Origin: an uncultured Allomuricauda sp.
GTDB lineage: Bacteria; Bacteroidota; Bacteroidia; Flavobacteriales; Flavobacteriaceae
Direction: 5' to 3'
Assembly (NCBI GenBank): GCA_937911965.1
Contig: CALDPL010000139.1
Coordinates: 1 to 12,676, forward strand
Length of the DNA: 12,676 nucleotides
The position numbers and the translations under genes are program-made. Numbering within the stretch: the stretch's first letter is position 1; every line of letters starts with the position of its first letter. The notes under the pieces were generated by a model, which was given only the letters and a program-made list of their open reading frames with translations, was not told where the DNA came from and did no database searches. Positions 7,839 to 12,676 of the stretch are shown piece after piece.

Positions 7839-8252
7839 ATGAGGAAAGTGAACAGCATATTCATAGTGGACGACGACCCCATCACCGTGTTCGGGATCAA
7901 GAAGGTCCTGAAACCCGTGGCCCAATGTGATGACGTACAGATCTTCCAGAACGGAAAGGAAGCTTTCGACGCCCTTTTGGAACGGACTTCCAAGGGAATG
8001 GAAGTGCCCGGGGTGATCTTTCTGGACATCAATATGCCCATCATGGACGGCTGGGATTTTTTGGAGGAACTCATTGCCCTGGACCTGGATCAAAAGATCA
8101 CCATAAACATGATCACCTCCTCCATCGATCCCCTGGATTATCAGAAGTGGAACAGCTTCAAGGAAAAATGCGCCCATACCCTGAATTTCAAGAACAAGCC
8201 CATCTTTAAGATTGAGCATAGCGATCTTGGTGATTTCGACCTGGCCTCGTAA
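7839..8252 (+). CDS. Single-domain response regulator (CheY-like)
   Basis: A 137-residue receiver domain with no DNA-binding or enzymatic output domain. It starts MRKVNSIFIVDDDPI with acidic residues 11-13 for Mg2+, and has FLDINMPIMDGW with phosphoacceptor Asp63, a Thr in NMITSS at the switch position, and NKPIF carrying the conserved Lys-Pro near the end. I chose the ATG at 7839, four bases after the kinase stop, because it gives the usual receiver N-terminus. In-frame ATGs at 7821 and 7815 would overlap the kinase and add only six to eight residues. The tight spacing indicates one operon and makes the three-PAS kinase its likely partner. With no output domain, it probably works by protein contact or as a phosphorelay intermediate; the downstream target is not visible here. 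Confidence 0.9.
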   Translation: MRKVNSIFIVDDDPITVFGIKKVLKPVAQCDDVQIFQNGKEAFDALLERTSKGMEVPGVIFLDINMPIMDGWDFLEELIALDLDQKITINMITSSIDPLDYQKWNSFKEKCAHTLNFKNKPIFKIEHSDLGDFDLAS

Positions 8253-8265
8253 ACGGATAATTTCT

Positions 8266-8273
8266 TATTTTTG
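8266..8273 (+). promoter_or_regulatory. Candidate -7 box for the M14 peptidase gene
   Basis: TATTTTTG matches TAnnTTTG exactly, just past the response-regulator stop and 48 bases before the proposed TTG start. No standard -33 TTG was found. A second weaker motif, TATTTTG at 8318-8324, overlaps the start codon itself. Confidence 0.4.
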
Positions 8274-8321
8274 GTCCACGGATCTCATTTTGCATTTATT
8301 TGATATCAAGCCATTTCTATT

Positions 8322-9347
8322 TTGAGATATATAGTCCTTTTTGCAGCCCTGTCCCTGTTCCTCTCCTGTGAAACAAAACCGGAAGACCGGGTGGCCTCCT
8401 ACCAGACCCATTACGAGGCCTCGGGGGAACAAGAGACCGCCACCTACGCCCAGACCATTGATTTCTATATCCGATTGGCCCGGGACTTTCCACAGTTCAA
8501 CATACACACGATTGGCAAGACGGATTCGGGCCAACCCCTGCACATGGTGACCTTCAATCCGGATGGGGACTTCAATTTTGAGAATATCAGAAAGGAGAAG
8601 GCCATCATCATGATCAACAATGGAATACATCCCGGGGAGCCCGATGGGATCGATGCCACCATGATGCTGTACCGGGACCTGGCCACCAAGAGCATCCCCG
8701 TCCCCGAAAACACGGTCTTGGTCACCATCCCCATCTACAATATCGGGGGGGCCCTGAACCGGGGGCCCAACAGTAGGGTCAACCAGAACGGGCCCTCGCA
8801 ATACGGCTTCCGTGGCAATGCCCTGAACTATGACCTCAACAGGGATTTCATCAAAATGGACAGCAAAAACGCCAAGACCTTCGCGAACATCTACCATTTG
8901 GTCAAACCCGATGTCTTTGTCGACAACCATGTGAGCAATGGGGCCGATTACCAATATACCCTGACCCATCTGTTCACCCAACACAATAAATTGGGAGGGG
9001 AGCTTGGAGCCTACCTGTACCAAAGCTTTAGGCCTGCCCTGGAGGAGTCCCTGCACGCAAAGAATTGGGACATCACCCCCTATGTGAACGTGTTCAACAG
9101 CCCCCCCGAACAGGGATTTGATCAGTTCATCGACCACCCCAGGTATTCCACCGGCTATACCACCCTGTGGGGCAGCCTGGGCCTTATGGTGGAAACCCAT
9201 ATGCTCAAGCCATACAAACAACGGGTGGAGGGCACCTATGCCCTGATGCGCTCCCTGATCGATGTGGTGGAACGGGATCGGGACACCATAAAGGCCACCC
9301 GGTCGGTCATGGTCGGCGACACCGTCCACAGCTCGCGGATGTCGTAG
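8322..9347 (+). CDS. M14-family zinc carboxypeptidase lipoprotein, C-terminus lost at chimeric junction
   Basis: Predicted secreted or outer-membrane-anchored zinc peptidase of family M14. The N-terminus MRYIVLFAALSLFLSC looks like a lipoprotein signal with Cys16, though the residue at -3 is Phe, so the lipobox is not perfect. Zinc ligands fit the HxxE...H pattern: His103 and Glu106 in NGIHPGEPDG and His203 in VDNHVSNG. NYDLNRDF and catalytic-type Glu291 in VETHMLKPYKQRV follow. Residues to about Arg327 read as normal M14 sequence. The last 14 or so residues up to the TAG at 9345-9347 come from antisense alphaproteobacterial DNA and are not real peptidase sequence. Flavobacterial relatives, as I recall them, extend well past this point. 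The start is TTG at 8322, since an in-frame TGA at 8301-8303 is followed by no ATG and later starts would remove the signal peptide. The substrate is unknown. Confidence 0.85.
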   Translation: MRYIVLFAALSLFLSCETKPEDRVASYQTHYEASGEQETATYAQTIDFYIRLARDFPQFNIHTIGKTDSGQPLHMVTFNPDGDFNFENIRKEKAIIMINNGIHPGEPDGIDATMMLYRDLATKSIPVPENTVLVTIPIYNIGGALNRGPNSRVNQNGPSQYGFRGNALNYDLNRDFIKMDSKNAKTFANIYHLVKPDVFVDNHVSNGADYQYTLTHLFTQHNKLGGELGAYLYQSFRPALEESLHAKNWDITPYVNVFNSPPEQGFDQFIDHPRYSTGYTTLWGSLGLMVETHMLKPYKQRVEGTYALMRSLIDVVERDRDTIKATRSVMVGDTVHSSRMS

Positions 9348-10342
9348 GAGAAGCCGGGGCGTTCGGTCTTCAGCTTTTCCAGCAGGTCGACCACCTCCTG
9401 GCGCACCCCCTCCCCGGTCTCCTCGATCAGGTAGCGGCGGTCGATGACCATGCGCGCCGAATGGGCGACCACGGCCGACGGGAAGCCGGTGAAATCCGCC
9501 TCCGGCTCGGGCAGGCCGCCATGCAGGGAGTTGATGTTCATGGTCGACTGCCGGGCCTGCGGCGGCACCACCGGCATGGCGGTGTGGCGGGCCGCAAGCG
9601 CGGGATAGAGCACCTCCTCCATCTCGGCGATCACCGCGCCCATGTGGCGGATGGCGCTGTCGCCGAGGAAGGGCATGGAGCCGTGGGCGATGCGGCCATG
9701 GGTCTCGATCTCGGCCCACCAGACGCCACGGTGCCCGAGGCAGACGCGGTCCTTGTTGAGGGGCTCGGGGATGATGACGTGCTGCACCCGCTCGGGGGTG
9801 AAATGCCCCTGCTCGGCGAGCCAGGCGACGCCGCCATAGCCGCCGGTCTCCTCGTCTGCGGTGCCGGAGATCTCGATGGCACCGGCGAAGCCCGGGCAGA
9901 CCGCGATAAAGGCTTCGGCGGCGATGATCGAGGTGGCAAGTCCCCCCTTCATGTCGCAGGCGCCGCGGCCATAGACCTTGCCGTCGCTGACCTCGCCGCC
10001 GAACGGATCGAAGGTCCAGCCGCTGCCGATTTCGACGACGTCGGTATGCGAGTTGAAATGCACGCAGTCGCCGGGATGCCGGCCCTCGCGGCGGGCGATG
10101 ACGTTCCAGCGCGGATAGCGGTCGCTGTCGCCCGGGGCACCCTCGGCCCGCAGCAGCTGGACCTCGAAGCCGCGCGGCCGCAGCCGATTGGCGAGGTACT
10201 CGCAGATCTCGCGGTAGCACTCGCCCGGCGGGTTCATGGTCGGGATGCGGATCAGGTCCCGGGTCAGCGCCACGAGCTCGTCGCGGCGGTCGTCAATGGC
10301 GGCAAGCAGCCGCGTGCGGATGTCGGTGGCGGTGATGGTCAT
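9236..10342 (-). CDS. M20 amidohydrolase, ArgE/DapE family, C-terminus lost at chimeric junction
   Basis: Zinc-dependent deacylase of the acetylornithine deacetylase/succinyl-diaminopimelate desuccinylase group, a broad family whose members cleave N-acyl groups from amino acids. Visible active-site residues: His99 and Asp101 in NSHTDVV, Asp130 in GACDMKGG, catalytic Glu164 with Glu165 in ADEETGG, and Glu193 in IPEPLN. The family's last metal-binding His lies near the C-terminus and is missing. Family-like sequence stops at about residue 348 (SPTMTDR, near 9299). The frame then runs another 60 or so bases through antisense M14 sequence to a chance stop at 9236. Complete members usually have about 400-430 residues, so roughly 70-80 are absent. 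I use the ATG at 10342 (MTITATDIRTRLLA); an in-frame ATG at 10495 would overlap the ABC gene end and add low-complexity residues. The true substrate cannot be fixed from sequence. Confidence 0.85.
   Translation of the reverse strand: MTITATDIRTRLLAAIDDRRDELVALTRDLIRIPTMNPPGECYREICEYLANRLRPRGFEVQLLRAEGAPGDSDRYPRWNVIARREGRHPGDCVHFNSHTDVVEIGSGWTFDPFGGEVSDGKVYGRGACDMKGGLATSIIAAEAFIAVCPGFAGAIEISGTADEETGGYGGVAWLAEQGHFTPERVQHVIIPEPLNKDRVCLGHRGVWWAEIETHGRIAHGSMPFLGDSAIRHMGAVIAEMEEVLYPALAARHTAMPVVPPQARQSTMNINSLHGGLPEPEADFTGFPSAVVAHSARMVIDRRYLIEETGEGVRQEVVDLLEKLKTERPGFSYDIRELWTVSPTMTDRVAFMVSRSRSTTSIRERIRA
9290..9310. other. Chimeric junction between flavobacterial and alphaproteobacterial DNA
   Basis: M14 homology on the plus strand ends near 9302. 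M20 homology on the minus strand begins near 9299-9304. Left of this point the DNA is moderate in GC with flavobacterial genes; right of it the GC is high with alphaproteobacterial genes. No target-site duplication, inverted repeat, att-like site or recombinase is visible. At most a few bases (CCGG-like) could be shared. Confidence 0.85.
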
Positions 10343-10412
10343 GGCGGCGGCACATTGATGAGAGGCAGGGAAAGAGTCAACGTTGTCATAGTGGAAAGCG
10401 GCGCACGCCCAT

Positions 10413-10434
10413 CTCCCCCCGCTTCGCGGCGGAG
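10413..10434 (-). terminator. Possible hairpin terminator after the ABC operon
   Basis: On the minus strand CTCC-G-CCGC, a GAA loop, GCGG-GG-GGAG can form a GC-rich stem with a small bulge, 20 bases after the ABC gene stop. No T-run follows, so intrinsic termination is unproven. The 112-base gap between the ABC and M20 genes contains nothing else I can name. Confidence 0.3.
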
Positions 10435-10454
10435 GACTCCCGACTGCCACACCC

Positions 10455-12350
10455 TCAGGTCGCGCTGCCCACCGGCGCGCCGTCGACCGCACCATCCGGA
10501 ATATCGTCGAAGGACGCGTAGTTCATGTTGTAGAGCCTGGCATAGAGGCCACCGGCCGCCATCAACTCATCGTGGTTGCCGCTCTCGATCATCTCGCCGT
10601 TCTGCAGCACGATGATGCGGTCGGCGCCGCGAATGGTGGCGAGGCGGTGGGCGATGACGAGACCGGTGCGCCCCTCGAGCAGCGTCAGCAGCGCCTTCTG
10701 GATCAGCATCTCGGTGTAGCTGTCGATGTTGGCGGTGGCCTCGTCGAGCACCAGGATCCTGGCGTCGGCGACCAGCGCCCGGGCGAAGCTGATGAGCTGG
10801 CGCTGGCCGAGCGACAGATTGCCGCCGCGCTGGTCCATCTCGGTGTCGTAGCCGGCCGGCAGCTGCATGATGAAGTCGTGGGCCCCCACCGCCCGCGCCG
10901 CCGCCTCCACATCCGCGCGGCTGGCGCCGGTCTGGTGGTAGCGGATGTTCTCGAGGACGGTGCCGGAGAACAGGAACGGCTCCTGCAGCACCATCGCCAC
11001 CTGGCGGCCGAGCGAGTCCTGGGTGAGGTCGCGGACGTCGTGGCCGCCGACCAGCACCGCCCCGTCCCAGACGTCGTAGAAGCGGTGCACCAGGGCCATG
11101 GCGCTGGTCTTGCCGGAGCCGGTGGGACCGACCAGGGCGACGGTCTCGCCGGGGTTCACCCGGAAGCTGACATTCCTGAGGATCGGCTGGTCCTTGCTGT
11201 AGCCGAAGGTGACGTTGCGGAACTCGACCGCGCCGTCGGTCGCGGGCGACAGCGCGACGGCGTCCGGCCGGTCCCGGATGTCGACCGGCACGTCCAGCAC
11301 CTCGGAGATGCGCTGGCCCGACGACATGGCGCGCTGCATGACGCTGTACTGCATGGTCAGCGAGCGGATGGGGTCGAAGAAGCGCTGGATGTAGAACAGG
11401 AAGGCGACCATGACGCCGATCTCCAGCTCGGCTCCCAGCACCATGCTGCCGCCGACGACGACCACCACCGCCATGGCGATGCCGGTCAGCGTATCGACGA
11501 TCGGCACCATCACCTGGGCGTATCTGGACGCCGTCAGGTGGGCGCGGAGGTTGTCGCTGGCCTTGTCGTCGTAGAGCTCGAAATTGACGCGCTGGCGGTC
11601 GAGGCTCTGGATGGTGCGGACGCCGTGGATGCCCTCGGCGAGGGCGCCGTTGGTGGTGGAGTTGGTTTCATGGGCGCCCATGAAGGCGGCGCGGGCGCGG
11701 GGCAGCCAGACCAGGCGGACCAGCAGCAGCACCGGCATGGTCGACATGGTGAGCAGCGCCAGCCGGACATCGAGGAACACCAGCACGAAGACGATGCCGA
11801 ACAGCAGCACGATGTCGCCGACCGAGATCACCGAGGTCTCGAGGAACTCCTGCATGGAGTTGACGTCGCCCTGCAGGCGCGACATCAGCCGGCCGACCTC
11901 GGTCTTGTCCATGAAGCTGAGCGAGACCCGCTGCAGGTGCTCGAACATGGCGCGCCGCATGTCGTAGAGCACGTGCTCGGCGACCTTGCCGACGATGGTC
12001 TCCTGCAAATAGCTGGCGCCGTAGTTGACCAGAATAACGGCCGCAAAGGCGGCGACCGCCCAGCCGAGGGTGCTGCGGTCGAGGCCGCCGGCCACCATGC
12101 CGCTGTCGATGGCGAAGCTGATGATCAGCGGGATGGCGAGCTGGCTCAGGGTGAACACCAGCACCGCGGCGACGGCGATCGCCATGCGCCGGCGATAGGG
12201 GCGGACGAAGGCCCAGATGCGGCGGACGATCCGGGGGTCGAAGGCCTTGCCGAACAGTTCCTCGCGCTCGACCTGCGAGCCGACCACGGCGTGCGGCGGG
12301 CGGCGGCTGCGCAGCTGCTCGTCCTCGTCGGCGATCTGGGCTTCGCTCAT
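10455..12350 (-). CDS. ABC exporter half-transporter (TMD-NBD), canonical Walker B subunit
   Basis: A 631-residue inner-membrane exporter half with an N-terminal hydrophilic lead to about 50, a transmembrane domain at about 50-325 with roughly six hydrophobic segments, and a C-terminal ATPase domain at about 370-605. ATPase motifs: Walker A GPTGSGKT at 408-415, signature LSLGQ at 512-516, Walker B ILVLDEATANID with catalytic Glu537, and the H-loop His568 in IAHRLA. The signature departs from LSGGQ by Gly to Leu. The ATG at 12350 overlaps the stop of the upstream ABC gene in an ATGA, implying translational coupling and a heterodimer. The substrate may be a lipid, peptide or drug; the family cannot be narrowed by eye. 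Strong G/C bias at third codon positions separates it from the left part of the window. Confidence 0.93.
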   Translation of the reverse strand: MSEAQIADEDEQLRSRRPPHAVVGSQVEREELFGKAFDPRIVRRIWAFVRPYRRRMAIAVAAVLVFTLSQLAIPLIISFAIDSGMVAGGLDRSTLGWAVAAFAAVILVNYGASYLQETIVGKVAEHVLYDMRRAMFEHLQRVSLSFMDKTEVGRLMSRLQGDVNSMQEFLETSVISVGDIVLLFGIVFVLVFLDVRLALLTMSTMPVLLLVRLVWLPRARAAFMGAHETNSTTNGALAEGIHGVRTIQSLDRQRVNFELYDDKASDNLRAHLTASRYAQVMVPIVDTLTGIAMAVVVVVGGSMVLGAELEIGVMVAFLFYIQRFFDPIRSLTMQYSVMQRAMSSGQRISEVLDVPVDIRDRPDAVALSPATDGAVEFRNVTFGYSKDQPILRNVSFRVNPGETVALVGPTGSGKTSAMALVHRFYDVWDGAVLVGGHDVRDLTQDSLGRQVAMVLQEPFLFSGTVLENIRYHQTGASRADVEAAARAVGAHDFIMQLPAGYDTEMDQRGGNLSLGQRQLISFARALVADARILVLDEATANIDSYTEMLIQKALLTLLEGRTGLVIAHRLATIRGADRIIVLQNGEMIESGNHDELMAAGGLYARLYNMNYASFDDIPDGAVDGAPVGSAT

Positions 12351-12676
12351 GCCGGCACCTCCCCCGCTACCGTTTCCAGCTCGTCCCCCGGCCGCAGCTG
12401 CAGGTCGTAGAGGGCGCGATAGCGGCCGCCGAGGGCAAGCAGTTCCTCATGGGTCCCGCGCTCGACGACGCGGCCCTCGTCCATGAACAGGATCTGGTCG
12501 GCGTGCATCAGCGAACTCAGCCGGTGCGAGATGATGATGCTCACCCGATCGGCGGCGAAGCGCTTCATGGCGCTGCGGATGCGCTGCTCGGTGCCGGCGT
12601 CGATGGCAGCGGTGGAATCGTCGAACACCAGTACCGCCGGCCGCAGCATCAGGCTGCGTGCGATGGCGAGGCGTTG
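12347..12676 (-). CDS. ABC exporter half-transporter, C-terminal 109 residues (runs off right edge), degenerate Walker B
   Basis: The window holds only the end of the ATPase domain, beginning just after the signature motif (QRLAIARSL). Walker B reads VLVFDDSTAAID, so the catalytic Glu position is Asp (codon at 12617-12619). The H-loop His is present in IISHRLSS (codon 12524-12526), followed by a standard C-terminus with the GTHEELLALGG segment. Its TGA at 12347-12349 overlaps the next gene's ATG. Asp at this position is known from the non-catalytic site of heterodimeric exporters such as TM287/288. Paired with the downstream subunit, this half should provide the degenerate site's Walker motifs. 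The membrane domain and true start lie outside the window. Confidence 0.9.
   Translation of the reverse strand, partial: QRLAIARSLMLRPAVLVFDDSTAAIDAGTEQRIRSAMKRFAADRVSIIISHRLSSLMHADQILFMDEGRVVERGTHEELLALGGRYRALYDLQLRPGDELETVAGEVPA

Noticed and set aside
6164..8074. A 636-codon open frame on the minus strand across the kinase and regulator genes
   Set aside because: It is the antisense of two clear two-component genes, its translation shows no recognisable domain, and such long frames arise from GC-rich codon use opposite real genes.
9290..9310. Horizontal transfer or genomic island boundary
   Set aside because: No integrase, transposase, tRNA, direct repeat or target-site duplication is visible, and both flanking genes are broken within a few bases. 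A chimera explains this with fewer assumptions, though reads are needed to exclude transfer.
8265..10220. A 651-codon minus-strand frame spanning the junction, rich in Arg and Gly
   Set aside because: It joins an off-frame M20 shadow with an M14 antisense shadow; no domain is visible in either half.
8322..10342. M14 peptidase and M20 deacylase as a novel convergent peptide-processing pair
   Set aside because: Both lose their C-termini at the same point where base composition and taxonomy change. The pairing is an artefact of the junction.
9167..10615. A 482-codon plus-strand frame spanning the junction
   Set aside because: It is antisense to the M20 gene on one side and out of frame with M14 on the other. 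It exists only because of the chimera.
10572..12410. A 612-codon open frame on the plus strand across the ABC gene, rich in Asp, Glu, His and Gln
   Set aside because: Antisense shadow of the ABC exporter in high-GC DNA. Its composition is a codon artefact, not a repeat protein.

Overview
The window joins two unrelated pieces of bacterial DNA. Bases 1 to about 9300 read as a flavobacterium (Bacteroidota). The protein families and gene neighbours fit, Shine-Dalgarno sequences are weak, and TAnnTTTG-type -7 promoter boxes precede several genes. The GC content is moderate for that group, so a Robiginitalea-like relative is possible, but that is inference. Bases from about 9300 to 12676 are visibly richer in GC and read as an alphaproteobacterium. 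A hand count gives 43 G/C in 60 bases at 11041-11100, against 28 in 60 at 8881-8940. The switch falls inside two genes at once. A forward M14 peptidase loses its C-terminus and a reverse M20 deacylase loses its C-terminus at the same ten or so bases. No integrase, transposase, tRNA or repeat is visible there. The simplest reading is a chimeric contig (misassembly or chimeric read), not a new system.

Flavobacterial part, minus strand from right to left: a one-pass membrane protein with two PASTA domains, rluD (23S rRNA pseudouridine synthase) one base after it, yaaA (peroxide-stress protein), and the N-terminal two thirds of ppc (PEP carboxylase), which runs off the left edge. Plus strand, divergent from the PASTA gene: ddl (D-Ala-D-Ala ligase), coaD (coenzyme A synthesis), a soluble three-PAS histidine kinase, a single-domain response regulator directly behind it, and a secreted lipoprotein-type M14 zinc peptidase cut off by the junction. 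The set is mostly core metabolism and cell-wall functions plus one two-component pair. The kinase and the M14 gene have no good ATG and seem to start at TTG.

Alphaproteobacterial part, all minus strand: the C-terminal end of one ABC exporter half (window edge), a full second half overlapping it by ATGA, and an M20 amidohydrolase of the ArgE/DapE type truncated by the junction. The two ABC halves look like a heterodimer with one degenerate ATP site: one has Asp for the catalytic Glu after Walker B, and the other has LSLGQ instead of LSGGQ.

No RNA gene, CRISPR array, insertion sequence or prophage was seen, and no gene-free stretch exceeds 300 bases.
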